From: Occultella kanbiaonis
Lineage (GTDB): Bacteria; Actinomycetota; Actinomycetes; Actinomycetales; Beutenbergiaceae
Length of the DNA stretch: 64,000 nt
Direction of reading: 5' to 3'
NCBI RefSeq assembly: GCF_009708215.1
Contig: NZ_CP046175.1
Coordinates: forward strand, 2,170,001-2,234,000
Shown here: positions 37,776-47,127 of the stretch, one piece after another
How positions within the stretch are numbered: position 1 is the first letter of the stretch
How the letters are laid out: every line of letters starts with the position of its first letter
Translations under genes and position numbers: made by a program
The notes under the pieces: generated by a model
What the model was told of the DNA's origin: nothing
The model's database searches: none
What the model saw: only the letters and a program-made list of their open reading frames with translations

Positions 37776-38315
37776 ATGAGAGTCCTGGTAGCGATCGCAT
37801 CCACCTACGGCGCCACCGCCGAGATCGGTGAGGCCATTGCGGCCGAGCTTCGCGAGGGCGGCCACGACGTGCACGTCCTCGCGGTCGACTCGGTGGAGTC
37901 CCTGCACTCCTACGACGGCGTCGTGCTCGGCTCCGCCGTGTACATCGGCCGGATCCTGACCTCGGCCCGGCAGTTCGCAGCCCGCCTCGCCGAGGAGTTC
38001 GCCCCGCGCCCGGTGTGGGTGTTCGCCTCCGGGATGAAGAGCGTCACCCCGTACCCGCTCGGCGCCGCGTTCACCTCGCCCGTGCAGCCGCCGTACTTCG
38101 GCGGCCGGTACGCGATCTTCGGTGGCGTGGTGGACCGCAGCAAGCTCGGCACCGCGGAGCGCTCGCTGATCGGGTTCGTCGGCGCGACCCACTCCGATGA
38201 ACGCGACTTCGACCTGATCGCGGCCTGGTCCGGTGAGGTCTCGGTGCGGATGAATGCCTACGACGCGCTCACGCGGGCCAGGTCGGGTGAGAACGTTCCG
38301 AGTCACCCTCGATGA
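37776..38315 (+). CDS. Flavodoxin-domain protein
   Basis: 179 aa. FMN-binding flavodoxin fold: RVLVAIASTYGATAEIGEAIAAEL (phosphate loop), YDGVVLGSAVYIGRIL and VWVFASGMKSVTPYP. Resembles HemG-type protoporphyrinogen dehydrogenase flavodoxins; whether it does that reaction is unknown. Start at ATG 37776; ATG at 37758 is the alternative. It is downstream of pheT with a 111-bp gap. Confidence 0.82.
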   Translation: MRVLVAIASTYGATAEIGEAIAAELREGGHDVHVLAVDSVESLHSYDGVVLGSAVYIGRILTSARQFAARLAEEFAPRPVWVFASGMKSVTPYPLGAAFTSPVQPPYFGGRYAIFGGVVDRSKLGTAERSLIGFVGATHSDERDFDLIAAWSGEVSVRMNAYDALTRARSGENVPSHPR

Positions 38316-38495
38316 GCGGGTCAGGCAGCCGGGTCCAGCCGGAAGTGCAGCTCGGGTGACAGGTCCGGTCTGCTTCCGGCCGCCCCGGGGCCTGACCAGA
38401 ATCGGATCGCGAGCACACGACCTCGTGGTCGCTCGGGGAGGTGTCGAAGCATAGCGGCTCCGGGCCAGGGCCTCGGGCCATCGGATCGGCTGGGC

Positions 38496-39263
38496 TCACG
38501 CGGGAATCAGGTGCCGGTTCACCGCACCGCGGGTGAGCCAGTCCCGCAGCACCTCGTTGAACAGTGCCGGGTCCTCCGCGTTCCAGGCATGGTGCATGCG
38601 CGGCACCAGGCGGGTGGTGACGTTGGCCGAGTTCGGATACGCGCGCAGTGCCTCGCGCACCGGCCGCAGGTCCCGCTCGCCGGCCAACCCCAGGACCGGC
38701 ACGTCCGCGCCGGCCAGCGCCGCCAGATCGGATGCGGGCAGGCCGCCGTAGACCTCGGCCACCACGGCCCGCATGTTCTCGACGCGGATCGACAGACCGT
38801 TGCTGACGAACTGGTCGACGGACTCCGGGGGGAGCCGGAACAGCCGTGCCTGCGCGGCCCAGTACCAGTGCTGGTCCCACACCCGCAGCTGCACGGTGTT
38901 GAGCCGCCGGGCGAGACCGGTGATCCCGTTGAGCAGCGCCCCGGTCAACAGCGCGGAGCGCACCACCTCGGGGTGTCGGGCGGTCAGGACGGTGCCGACC
39001 ACGGCGCCCATGGACAGGCCCACCACGTGGGCCCGACCGCCGTCGGCCCGGTCTGCCACGATCACGGCGAGCTGGTCGACGACGTCGGCGATGGACGTCC
39101 AGTCCAGCGCGGCGGACGCGCCGAACCCCGGCAGGTCGGGCACCAGGCTGTGATGGTCGGGCAGTGCCCGCACCTGGTCGTCCCACATCCACCCGGCGAC
39201 GTTGCCGCCGTGCAGGAACAGCACACTCGGTCCGGCCCCGTCGTGGGTGCTGGCGACATGCAT
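38496..39263 (-). CDS. Alpha/beta hydrolase
   Basis: 255 aa. Oxyanion LFLHGGNVAGWMWDDQV, nucleophile elbow VVGLSMGAVVGT (Ser) and C-terminal MHHAWNAEDPALFNEVL His segment. Esterase-type serine hydrolase, substrate unknown. Its ATG lies one base inside the stop of the PadR gene, so they are co-translated and the regulator probably controls it. Confidence 0.87.
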   Translation of the reverse strand: MHVASTHDGAGPSVLFLHGGNVAGWMWDDQVRALPDHHSLVPDLPGFGASAALDWTSIADVVDQLAVIVADRADGGRAHVVGLSMGAVVGTVLTARHPEVVRSALLTGALLNGITGLARRLNTVQLRVWDQHWYWAAQARLFRLPPESVDQFVSNGLSIRVENMRAVVAEVYGGLPASDLAALAGADVPVLGLAGERDLRPVREALRAYPNSANVTTRLVPRMHHAWNAEDPALFNEVLRDWLTRGAVNRHLIPA

Positions 39264-39784
39264 CAGGCGAACTCCCGGTCCATCTCGTCCAGCCAGTCCA
39301 GCTCGGCCCGGGCGTGGGCCAGTCCGTTGCGCAGGGTGGCCAGCCGCAGTCGTTCGTCCCTGCTCTCGCCCGGTCCCTCGGCCTCGTCGAGAGCGGTCAG
39401 TCTCTGCAACGCGGCGGTGATGGCGGTGCGGCGGGCACGCAGCAGGTCGCGGACGCCGTCGTCGTCGAGCACGGGTGCGAAGAACACCCGGGCCAGGAAT
39501 TCGCTCCGGGCCGGTGCCGGCTCGGGGTCGGCGCGCAGCCAGCGCTCGAGCTCCACCCGGCCCGCGGCCGTCACCCGGTGCAGCTTCCGGCTCGGGCGTC
39601 CGTCCTGGGGCACCACCTCGACCTCGGCGAGGCCGGCGTCGACCAGCGCGGTCAGGGTGCGGTAGATCTGCGCCTGGTCGCCGGACCAGAAGTGGTTGAC
39701 GGACTCGTCGAACGCCTTCTTGAGGTCGTAGCCGGTCAGCGGGGACAGGTCGAGCAACCCCAGGACGGCGTGCTTCATACTCAT
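39263..39784 (-). CDS. PadR-family transcriptional regulator
   Basis: 173 aa. N-terminal PadR winged helix (KHAVLGLLDLSPLTGYDLKK, SGDQAQIYRTLTALVDAGLAEVEVV) and C-terminal coiled-coil/helical dimerisation part (ELERWLRADPEPAPARSEFL, LDWLDEMDREF). ATG 39784 is taken with alternative ATG 39778. It starts beside a pair of direct repeats, and the alpha/beta hydrolase follows. It should repress its own operon. Confidence 0.87.
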   Translation of the reverse strand: MSMKHAVLGLLDLSPLTGYDLKKAFDESVNHFWSGDQAQIYRTLTALVDAGLAEVEVVPQDGRPSRKLHRVTAAGRVELERWLRADPEPAPARSEFLARVFFAPVLDDDGVRDLLRARRTAITAALQRLTALDEAEGPGESRDERLRLATLRNGLAHARAELDWLDEMDREFA

Positions 39785-39789
39785 GGAGC

Positions 39790-39819
39790 TATAGGACCAT
39801 GCACATATAGGACTATGCA
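39790..39819 (-). promoter_or_regulatory. Direct-repeat operator of padR
   Basis: TATAGGACCATGCA (39790-39803) and TATAGGACTATGCA (39806-39819) are 13/14 identical with 16-bp spacing. They are AT-rich, unusual here, and abut the padR start, consistent with an autoregulatory PadR site. Confidence 0.65.
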
Positions 39820-39823
39820 AGTA

Positions 39824-40810
39824 TCAGGGCAGCAACAGCACCTTGCCGGTCGTCTCGCGGCCCTCGAGGGCGCGGTGCGCGTCGGCGGCCCGCGCCAGCG
39901 GGAACGTGGCACCGACGCGCACGTCCAGATCACCACTCGCGAGGGCGTCGAACACGGCGCCGGACCGGTAGGCGAGCTCCTCCGGGTCAGCGGTGTAGTG
40001 CCCGAGCGTCGGCCGGCTGACGAACAGCGAGCCCGAGCTGTTCAGCCGCTGCAGGTCGAACGGGGGCACCTGGCCACTGGCGCCGCCGAAGAGCACGAGC
40101 ATGCCCCGGCGCCGCACACTCGCCAGGCTCGCGTCGAAGGTGGTCCTGCCCACGCCGTCGTAGGCCACGTGTACGCCGGCGCCACCGGTGAGGTCCCGCA
40201 CGATCTGGGGGAGCTCGCTCGTGACGTCGTCGAGGTCGGTGTAGCGGATCACCTCGCTGGCACCCGCGGCCCGGGACAGGGCCTCCTTCTCGGCAGTCGA
40301 CACGGTGGTGATCACCCGGGCCCCGCGGGCGACGGCGAGCTGGGTGAGCAGCAGCCCGACCCCGCCCGCACCGGCGGTGAGCAGCACGTCCTGGCCAGGC
40401 TGCACGTCGAAGACGCCGTCGACGAGCATGTGCGCCGTCATGCCCTGTAGCGGCAGCGCCGCGGCCAGGTGCGCATCGACGCCGTCGGGCACCACGATCG
40501 CCGCGTCGGCGGCGAGCAGGACCTCCTCGGCGTAGGACCCGGTGAGCGAGCTCGACCACGCGATGAGGCGGCCTTCCGAGAGGTGCGTGACGCCGTCGCC
40601 GACCGCGATCACCTCGCCGGCGCCCTCACTGCCGGGCACGAACGGGAACTGGCGCGGATACACCCCGGAGCGGACGTAGGTGTCGTAGAAGTTCACCCCG
40701 ATCCCGCTGGTCCGGACGAGCACCTGTCCGGCCTGGGGCGCCGGTGCCCGGCGGTCGGTGGGCGTGAGGACGTCGGGACCGCCTGCGGCCCGGGCTTCGA
40801 TCGCGAGCAT
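39824..40810 (-). CDS. NADPH:quinone oxidoreductase (zinc-independent MDR)
   Basis: 328 aa. Medium-chain reductase: N-terminal GroES-like domain (VLVRTSGIGVNFYDTYVRSG, PGSEGAGEVIAVGDGV) and Rossmann fold VLLTAGAGGVGLLLTQLAVARG. No structural zinc Cys. Reduces quinones with NADPH in known members. TAGGTT six bases before ATG 40810 suggests a leaderless start. It is followed by padR on the same strand. Confidence 0.9.
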   Translation of the reverse strand: MLAIEARAAGGPDVLTPTDRRAPAPQAGQVLVRTSGIGVNFYDTYVRSGVYPRQFPFVPGSEGAGEVIAVGDGVTHLSEGRLIAWSSSLTGSYAEEVLLAADAAIVVPDGVDAHLAAALPLQGMTAHMLVDGVFDVQPGQDVLLTAGAGGVGLLLTQLAVARGARVITTVSTAEKEALSRAAGASEVIRYTDLDDVTSELPQIVRDLTGGAGVHVAYDGVGRTTFDASLASVRRRGMLVLFGGASGQVPPFDLQRLNSSGSLFVSRPTLGHYTADPEELAYRSGAVFDALASGDLDVRVGATFPLARAADAHRALEGRETTGKVLLLP

Positions 40811-40919
40811 GTGGCCAACCTACAACCGACCACCCCCTCCGGAGGTAGGGAGAACCCCCGGGTCCAGATGCCGGTGGGCACCAGTGATCGCGGACCTTGC
40901 GGCGACCAGGCTGGACACC

Positions 40920-42281
40920 ATGACCGCAACGCTTGATCCGCCCGTCCTCGCCCCCGCCGCGAGCCCACCGCCGACGCGGGACCTGTTCGTGGACGTCCTG
41001 CGCCTGTTCGCGATCGCCCTCGTGGTCGCCCAGCACTGGCTGATGCCCGTGATCGACTACTCCGACGGCCATCTGGTCACCAGCAACGCCCTGACCGTCC
41101 CCGGTGGCTGGGTGGTGACCTGGATCAGCCAGGTGATGCCACTGATCTTCTTCGCCGGTGGCGCCGCCACCGCGATGAGCCTGCGCCGGCGCCCCACCGG
41201 CGCCGATCGGGCCTGGGTGGCCGCTCGACTGTTGCGCCTGGCGATCCCGGTCCTCGGGCTCGCGGCCCTCTGGCTGCCGCTGCCGCACCTGATGCTGGCC
41301 CTCGGGATGCCCGCCGAGCCGGTCTCGGTCGGTGCCCGGCTCGTTGGCGCGCTCCTGTGGTTCCTCGGCGCGTACGTCCTGATCACCTTGCTCAGCCCGG
41401 CGCTGGTGCGCCTGGCCGACGCGCTGCGTGGCCGCGAGCTGATCGGCTTCGCAGCCGTCGCGATCGCGGTGGACGTGCTCCGGTTCTCCTTCGGGGCGCC
41501 GGACGTGCTCGGCTACCTGAACGTGATCGCCGTCTGGGGCGCGGTGCATCAGGTCGGCATCCACTACGGACACGGACGCCTTCGGGACATCCGCGGGCTG
41601 CGCGCGGTCGCGCTCGGTGCCCTCGGGTTCGCCGCGGCGGCGCTGGCCGTGGGCTTCGGCCCGTACCCGCTGAGCATGGTCGGTCTGCCGGGTGACCCGA
41701 TGTCCAACATGAACCCCCCGACGGCGGTGCTGCTCGCGCTCGCGGTCGGTCAGCTCGGCCTTGCGCTCGCCGTCCGCGAGCAGATCGCTGCGTGGGCCGC
41801 GCGACCGCGGGTGGCCGCCGTCGTGGGCCGGTTCTCCGGGTCGGCGATGACCGTGTACCTGTGGCACACGCCCGCCCTGGTGCTGGTCGCCGGGGTCGCG
41901 GTGCTCGCCCTCGGCCGCGACACCCCGGACCCGTTGAGCGCCGAGTGGTTCGACGGGGTGACCGCCTGGGTGGCCGTACTCAGCGTCGTCCTCGCCGCGG
42001 CCGTGACGATCTTCTCCCGCCTGGAGCGGGTCCGGCTGCCCCGCCTGGCCGCCACGGACGTGGGCGCCGGGCGGCTGCTCACGGCCGGGCTGCTCGTCGG
42101 CGCGGGTGTGCTGGCGCTGACCATCGGCGGATTCCGCCCCGAGACGCTCTTGGACGCCACCGGGCCCCTCGTGGCTGTCGTCTCGATCGCGGTCGGAGTG
42201 CTGCTCCTGCTCACGGGTGCGGCCCGGCGCACCGGATCTCGCTGGTCTTCGGTGGCTCGAACCGGCAAGGTGGCGTCATGA
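40920..42281 (+). CDS. Acyltransferase family membrane protein
   Basis: 453 aa. About 10 membrane helices of the acyltransferase_3 (OafA/NodX-like) type: DLFVDVLRLFAIALVVAQHW (near N-terminal active-site His), MPLIFFAGGAATAMSLRRRP, and VYLWHTPALVLVAGVAV. Probably acylates extracytoplasmic sugars or lipids. ATG overlaps the following sensor kinase by 4 bp, linking the three-gene unit. Divergent from the quinone oxidoreductase. Confidence 0.85.
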   Translation: MTATLDPPVLAPAASPPPTRDLFVDVLRLFAIALVVAQHWLMPVIDYSDGHLVTSNALTVPGGWVVTWISQVMPLIFFAGGAATAMSLRRRPTGADRAWVAARLLRLAIPVLGLAALWLPLPHLMLALGMPAEPVSVGARLVGALLWFLGAYVLITLLSPALVRLADALRGRELIGFAAVAIAVDVLRFSFGAPDVLGYLNVIAVWGAVHQVGIHYGHGRLRDIRGLRAVALGALGFAAAALAVGFGPYPLSMVGLPGDPMSNMNPPTAVLLALAVGQLGLALAVREQIAAWAARPRVAAVVGRFSGSAMTVYLWHTPALVLVAGVAVLALGRDTPDPLSAEWFDGVTAWVAVLSVVLAAAVTIFSRLERVRLPRLAATDVGAGRLLTAGLLVGAGVLALTIGGFRPETLLDATGPLVAVVSIAVGVLLLLTGAARRTGSRWSSVARTGKVAS

Positions 42282-43570
42282 CCGCGCTCGAGACCCCAGT
42301 CGGCCCCGGTCCGCAAGCACCCGAGCACGTCTCGCTGCTGCGCCGCGCCGCCCGGGAGAGCGGGTACCTGCTCCTCTGTCTACCGTTCGGCATCGCCGGA
42401 CTCGTGGTCTTCGTGGTCGGGATCGCACTGGGGGCGGGCCTACTGGTCACGCTGCTCGGCCTGCCGATCCTGGCCGGGACCCTCGCCGCGGCCCAGGGGC
42501 TCGGGAACGTCGAACGGACGCGGCTGGCCGCGATCGGCTATCCGGTACCGGCGACCCTGCCGTTCCATACCGAGCGCAAGGGCCTGCGCCGGTTCCTGGC
42601 CAGGCTCGGCCATGGGCAGAGCTGGCTGGACCTGCTCCACGCGCTGCTGTTCTTCCCGGTCTCCCTCCTCACCTTCATCGTCACGGTGGTCTGGTGGGTC
42701 GTCGGCGCCGGGGGCGTGCTGTACATCGTCTGGGAGCGGTACCTGCCCGACGGCGGCCGCACCGATCTCGCGGACCTGCTCGGCTACCCCGGCCAACTGG
42801 CCGACATCCTGCTGACCACGGTGCTCGGCGCCCTCCTGCTCCTGACCGCACCCTGGGTGGTGCGCGGCATGGTCGCCCTGCACAGCGGCCTCGCACGGAT
42901 CACCCTCGGCGGCACGTCGTCGTCGGCCCTGCGCGCCCAGGTCGCGGAGCTGACCCGCAGCCGGGCCGCCGTGGTCGGCGCCGAGGCGGATACGCTGCGC
43001 CGGATCGAGCGGGACATCCACGACGGGCCGCAGCAGCGGCTGGTCCGGATGAGCATGGACCTGCAGTCCGCACAGCGGCGGCTCGCCGCCGACGACCCGG
43101 ACGCTGCCGAGCGGTTGATCGCCGAGGCGATCGGGCATGCCCAGGCGAGTCTCGACGAGCTCCGCACACTCTCCCGCGGTATCGCCCCGCCCGTCCTCAG
43201 CGACCGTGGCCTGCGCGCCGCGATCGGGTCCGCCGCGGGGCAGTCACTGATCCCGGTGGAGCTGGACATCGGGCTCGAACCGGGTCAGCGGCTTGCCGCC
43301 GCCCGTGAGTCGGCGGCGTACTTCGTGGTCACCGAGTCGCTCGTGAACGCAGCCAAGCACTCCCGTGCGACGGCGGTGCGGGTGACCGTGGAGGAGCTGG
43401 ACGGCGGCATGCTGCGGGTCGAGGTCGCGGACGACGGCATCGGCGGCGCGCATCCGGGCAAGGGGCATGGCCTGACCGGGCTGGCCGACCGGCTCGCCGG
43501 CGTGGACGGGGTGCTCGAGGTGCACAGCCCGGACGGCGCGGGCACCCGCGTGGTCGCCACGATTCCCTGA
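42278..43570 (+). CDS. NarL-type sensor histidine kinase
   Basis: 430 aa. N-terminal sensor with about four hydrophobic segments (GYLLLCLPFGIAGLVVFVVG, LLFFPVSLLTFIVTVVWWVV, ILLTTVLGALLLLTAPWVV), followed by HisKA_3 with ERDIHDGPQQRLVRM (His248) and HATPase_c (ESLVNAAKHSRATAV, DDGIGGAHPGKGHGLTGLADR). Autophosphorylates His and passes phosphate to the downstream regulator. Overlaps the acyltransferase by 4 bp. Confidence 0.93.
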   Translation: MTALETPVGPGPQAPEHVSLLRRAARESGYLLLCLPFGIAGLVVFVVGIALGAGLLVTLLGLPILAGTLAAAQGLGNVERTRLAAIGYPVPATLPFHTERKGLRRFLARLGHGQSWLDLLHALLFFPVSLLTFIVTVVWWVVGAGGVLYIVWERYLPDGGRTDLADLLGYPGQLADILLTTVLGALLLLTAPWVVRGMVALHSGLARITLGGTSSSALRAQVAELTRSRAAVVGAEADTLRRIERDIHDGPQQRLVRMSMDLQSAQRRLAADDPDAAERLIAEAIGHAQASLDELRTLSRGIAPPVLSDRGLRAAIGSAAGQSLIPVELDIGLEPGQRLAAARESAAYFVVTESLVNAAKHSRATAVRVTVEELDGGMLRVEVADDGIGGAHPGKGHGLTGLADRLAGVDGVLEVHSPDGAGTRVVATIP

Positions 43571-43601
43571 CCCGACCCGCGCTCGGCTAGGGTCGGGGAC
43601 C

Positions 43602-44258
43602 ATGCGCGTCGCCCTCGCCGAGGATTCGGTCCTGCTCCGTGAGGGCCTGATCCGGCTCCTCGAGGAGGCGGACTGCGAGGTGGTCGCCGCGGTCGGGGAC
43701 GGGGACGCGCTCATCGAAGCCGTGACCGAGGCCCGTCCCGACGTGGCCGTCGTCGACGTGCGGATGCCGCCCTCGTTCACCGACGAGGGCCTGCGTGCCG
43801 CGCTCACCATCCGCGACCGGGTGCCCGGGACCGCCGTCCTGGTGCTGTCCCAGTACGTCGAGGAGTCCTATGCGGGGGACCTGCTCGCCACCGGCGGCGG
43901 CGTGGGGTATCTGCTCAAGGACCGGGTCGCCGACCTCGACGAACTCTCCGATGCCCTCGAGCGCGTGGCGGCCGGGGGGACCGTGCTCGATCCCACCGTC
44001 GTCGCGCAGCTGTTCGCCGGACGGCGGGCGCGGCCGGTGCAGCGGCTCACCGCGCGCGAGCGCGAGGTCCTCGGCCTGATGGCGCAGGGGCGCACGAACG
44101 CGGCGATCGGTCGCGCCCTGGTGATCACCCCGAAGGCGGTCGAGAAGCACGTCTCGTCGATCTTCGACAAGCTCGACCTGCCGCCGTCGGGGGACGACCA
44201 CCGCCGGGTGCTGGCCGTGCTCACCTGGCTGCGCGAGGGCGACGCCCCGGCATCCTGA
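43602..44258 (+). CDS. LuxR-family response regulator
   Basis: 218 aa. REC domain with Asp52 in VVDVRMPP, DxxxL and Lys (LLKDRVADLDEL), and a C-terminal LuxR HTH (LTAREREVLGLMAQGRTNAAIGRALVITPKAVEKHVSSIFDKL). Partner of the upstream kinase. TAGGGT ends 8 bases before ATG 43602, suggesting a further leaderless start inside the unit. Confidence 0.94.
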   Translation: MRVALAEDSVLLREGLIRLLEEADCEVVAAVGDGDALIEAVTEARPDVAVVDVRMPPSFTDEGLRAALTIRDRVPGTAVLVLSQYVEESYAGDLLATGGGVGYLLKDRVADLDELSDALERVAAGGTVLDPTVVAQLFAGRRARPVQRLTAREREVLGLMAQGRTNAAIGRALVITPKAVEKHVSSIFDKLDLPPSGDDHRRVLAVLTWLREGDAPAS

Positions 44259-44366
44259 GCCGGGTCCGAGCCGCCATACCCTGAGTCGCCACGGGTGGGA
44301 TCCCGGGGGCGAATGGGGGGCTTACCCCATGGCCGCGGCACCGCCCCGGACGGTTGGCTGGGACGC

Positions 44367-45020
44367 ATGGAATCCCTCCTCGCCGGACTCGCCGACCACT
44401 ACGGTCCGCTGCTCCTCGCACTCGGCGCGCTCTTCGCGTTCGCGGAGTCGGCACTGGGGCTGGGATTCGTGTTCCCCGGGGAGACCGTGGTCCTCGGCAT
44501 CGGCGCGGCCACCACCACCGGTGACCAGGTCGCGGTCGCGATCGGGGTCGTCGCGCTCGGCGCCACGGCCGGCGATCACCTCGGCTACCTGATCGGGCAG
44601 CGGGCCGGCCCGGCCCTGCGGGAGTCGCGGGTGGTACGCCGGGTCGGCGCCCGACACTGGGACCGCGGTACGTCGATGCTGCGCCGGTACGGCGTGCTGG
44701 CGATCATCGTGTCCCGGTTGCTCCCGGCGGTGCGCACCCTGGTGCCGCCGGCCGCCGGCGCGAGCCGGCTCGGTTATGGCAAGTTCCTGGCCGGGTCGGT
44801 CATCGGTGCGATCCTGTGGTCCGGGCTCTGGGTGGGCGTCGGCGCCGCCGCCCGGACGGCCCTTCCGCAGGCCGCGGCGGCGCTCGGCACCGCGAGCTGG
44901 CTGGTGTTCGGGGGCATCGTCGTCGCCGTGATCGTGGTGGCGGTCACCGTGCACCTGGTCCGCCGCCGGTCCCGCCCCGCCGATCGCGTCGGAGCTGACG
45001 AGGTCACCGAATGCGCCTGA
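44367..45020 (+). CDS. DedA-family membrane protein
   Basis: 217 aa, second DedA/VTT protein in the window. ESALGLGFVFPGETVVLGIGAA, GDHLGYLIGQRAGPALRESR and IIVSRLLPAVRTLVPPAAGASRLGYGKFL are typical, with membrane segments at the N terminus and near WSGLWVGVGAA and WLVFGGIVVAVIVVAVTVHLV. Start at ATG 44367 by family length. Convergent with the alpha/beta hydrolase at 45031, leaving only 10 bp. Confidence 0.85.
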   Translation: MESLLAGLADHYGPLLLALGALFAFAESALGLGFVFPGETVVLGIGAATTTGDQVAVAIGVVALGATAGDHLGYLIGQRAGPALRESRVVRRVGARHWDRGTSMLRRYGVLAIIVSRLLPAVRTLVPPAAGASRLGYGKFLAGSVIGAILWSGLWVGVGAAARTALPQAAAALGTASWLVFGGIVVAVIVVAVTVHLVRRRSRPADRVGADEVTECA

Positions 45021-45030
45021 CTGCCGGAAG

Positions 45031-45816
45031 TCAGGGTCTGGCCGGGACCACGCCACCGCGCGCCAGCCAGTTGAGCCAGGCGTCCCGCCAGTCGGTGACC
45101 GGTGCGCCGACCTCGTCGGCCAGGCCGAGACCGTGCCGGCCGGTGGGGTAGACGTGCAGCTCGAACGGAACGGCAGCGTCCCGCAGCGCCGCGGCCATCA
45201 GGAGTGAGTTCTCCATCGGGACGGACGGGTCGTCGGCCGTGTGCCACAGGAACGCCGGGGGAGTGTCCGCATCGACCCGGCGCTCCACGCTGAGGGACGT
45301 GGCGAGGGCCTCGGTGTCGGTGTCGCCGAGCAGGTTCCGGCGGGAGCCGATGTGGGCACGGTTGACGAGTGAGATGACCGGGTAGCACAGGGTGGCCAGG
45401 TCCGGTCGGGCCAGCGACGCCGGGTCCGTACCCTCGCGGCCGGCCAGGTCGGCGCGCTCGGACCCGGTCGCGGTCGCGGCCGAGCCGGCCAGGTGACCAC
45501 CAGCGGAGAACCCGATCACCGCGACCGGGCCGGGGAAGGCGCCGTGCACCCCGGCCCGCAGGTCTGCCAGGGCCAGCAGCACCTGGTCCAGCGCCTCCGG
45601 ATAGATCGCGGGCGCGACGGGGTACTCCAGGTACCCCGAAGGGATGCCGTGGTCGGCGAGGAACGCCGTGATCACCGGACCCTCGTGCTCCGCCCGCCTG
45701 CCGTAGCCACCGCCCGGCAGCACCAGCACGAACCCGGAGGCGCCGCCGTCGGCCAGTTCCCCGGCCTGAGGATGCAGAACGAGCGCAACGCGCGGGAGGT
45801 GACCATCGGCGGACAT
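45031..45816 (-). CDS. Alpha/beta hydrolase (acetylxylan-esterase/BD-FAE-like)
   Basis: 261 aa. HGGG-like oxyanion stretch GFVLVLPGGGYGRRAEHEG, nucleophile GFSAGGHLAGS (Ser) and late YPTGRHGLGLADEVG (catalytic His), with DDPSVPMENSL for the Asp. Typical of small esterases of the BD-FAE/dienelactone type. ATG 45816 is selected because TACAGT lies seven bases upstream; GTG 45825 is the alternative. Substrate unknown. Confidence 0.85.
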   Translation of the reverse strand: MSADGHLPRVALVLHPQAGELADGGASGFVLVLPGGGYGRRAEHEGPVITAFLADHGIPSGYLEYPVAPAIYPEALDQVLLALADLRAGVHGAFPGPVAVIGFSAGGHLAGSAATATGSERADLAGREGTDPASLARPDLATLCYPVISLVNRAHIGSRRNLLGDTDTEALATSLSVERRVDADTPPAFLWHTADDPSVPMENSLLMAAALRDAAVPFELHVYPTGRHGLGLADEVGAPVTDWRDAWLNWLARGGVVPARP

Positions 45817-45876
45817 GCGCAGCACTGTAGGGCACCGCGCCGGCGACGGACCCGTCCGTCTCGCGCGCGTGGGACG

Positions 45877-46521
45877 TCAGGATGCGGGGTAGGCCGCCGG
45901 CTCCTTCGCGAACGCCCGCGAGATGCGTTCGCGGCGCTCGAGGACCTCGTCACGCATGTCCTCCATGTCTCGCAGCACCCGCTTGCGGACCCGCTTGCTG
46001 AGCAGATCGATATAGAGCTGGCCGTGCAGGTGCCCGACCTCGTGCTGGAAGCACCGGGCGAGGTAGTCCCAGCCCTCGAGCTCGACCGGCTCACCGTGCT
46101 GGTCGACGCCTCGGACCCGTACGTGCACGGGCCGGAACAGGTCCGCGCCGGGCCCGGGCACGCTCAGGCACCCCTCCTCGCCCTCCTCGGTGTCCCCGTC
46201 CAGCACCGTCAGGACCGGGTTCGCGACGTGCCCGACGTGCCGCACCTCGTCGGAGTCGGTGAGGTCGTAGACGAACACGCGGAGGTCCTCGCCCACCTGG
46301 TTCGCGGCCAGACCGACGCCCTCGGCCACGAGCATGGTGGCGAACATGTCATCGATCAGGCCAGCCAGTTCTGGCGAACCGAAGTTCTCGACGTCCCGGC
46401 ACGGGTGATGCAGGACGTCCTCGCCGACCTCGGTGATCCGCAGCGCCCGGCCTCGGGCGGCCTCGGGTGGGACCTCGGGGTAGTTCTCGACGGGGACGCC
46501 CAGGAGGTAGGTGGTGCTCAT
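45877..46521 (-). CDS. def: Peptide deformylase
   Basis: 214 aa. Removes N-formyl groups from new proteins. Motif 1 GVGLAANQVGED, motif 2 EEGCLSVPG (Cys ligand) and motif 3 QHEVGHLHG (HExxH; Asp replaced by Gly, a variation seen in some actinobacterial deformylases). An N-terminal MSTTYLLGVPVENYPEVPP extension and a basic C-terminal tail. ATG 46521. Confidence 0.92.
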   Translation of the reverse strand: MSTTYLLGVPVENYPEVPPEAARGRALRITEVGEDVLHHPCRDVENFGSPELAGLIDDMFATMLVAEGVGLAANQVGEDLRVFVYDLTDSDEVRHVGHVANPVLTVLDGDTEEGEEGCLSVPGPGADLFRPVHVRVRGVDQHGEPVELEGWDYLARCFQHEVGHLHGQLYIDLLSKRVRKRVLRDMEDMRDEVLERRERISRAFAKEPAAYPAS

Positions 46522-46618
46522 GGCCACCATTGTTCCGCAACCGTGGCAGTGCCCGTGCGAAGCCGCGACAACCACCACCCCTCGGCGGCGACTCAGCAGC
46601 GTCGGCCTCGGTCAGCGG

Positions 46619-47071
46619 CTACTCGGTGGCCTCGGCGAGGGCAGCGAGGCGATCGACGGACGCCTGCAGATTCGCCGCCGTCGTGCTTCGGGCCCGTTCG
46701 AACCTGCGCTGGTCGGTGAGGTTGGTCCAGTCGTAGGTGTGCCTGACGAGGGTGGTGCTGTCGTCGGACGGTTCGAGTTCCCAGCGCCACAGATGACCGG
46801 GAGGCGCCTCGCCCCGCGGCGCGGGAGTCCACGCGATGCGGCGCCCCTCCTCGAACTCGACGACGTGGTTCTCGCGGACGGCGCCCTTCGTGAGCTCCAT
46901 CGTGAACACGTCGCCGACCGAGCGCACCCGCTGGCCGGGCGGTGCGTGCCCGAGGTTGTCGTTGCCGTCCCACTCCGGCTGCCGGGCCGGATCGGCGATC
47001 AGTTCGAAGATGTCGGCCGCGGGAGCCGCCACCACCCTGGACGCGGTCACGATGCGCTGGTCGTCGCTCAT
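46619..47071 (-). CDS. SRPBCC family protein
   Basis: 150 aa. Polyketide-cyclase/START-like fold: TASRVVAAPAADIFELIADPARQPEWDGNDN at the N terminus, strands in the middle (FEEGRRIAWTPAP), and a C-terminal amphipathic helix RSTTAANLQASVDRLAALA. Binds hydrophobic ligands in relatives; unknown here. ATG 47071 used; ATG 47077 is upstream in frame. Confidence 0.83.
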   Translation of the reverse strand: MSDDQRIVTASRVVAAPAADIFELIADPARQPEWDGNDNLGHAPPGQRVRSVGDVFTMELTKGAVRENHVVEFEEGRRIAWTPAPRGEAPPGHLWRWELEPSDDSTTLVRHTYDWTNLTDQRRFERARSTTAANLQASVDRLAALAEATE

Positions 47072-47127
47072 GGGCAAAGCCGACCACGGGCGGTGCGCGG
47101 ACGCAAGGATCGCCCGCGCCTCGGATC

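Noticed and set aside
36117-38306. Long minus-strand frame opposite pheT
   Set aside because: Opposite a certain pheT and flavodoxin gene; composition is Arg/Val/Gly-rich without motifs.
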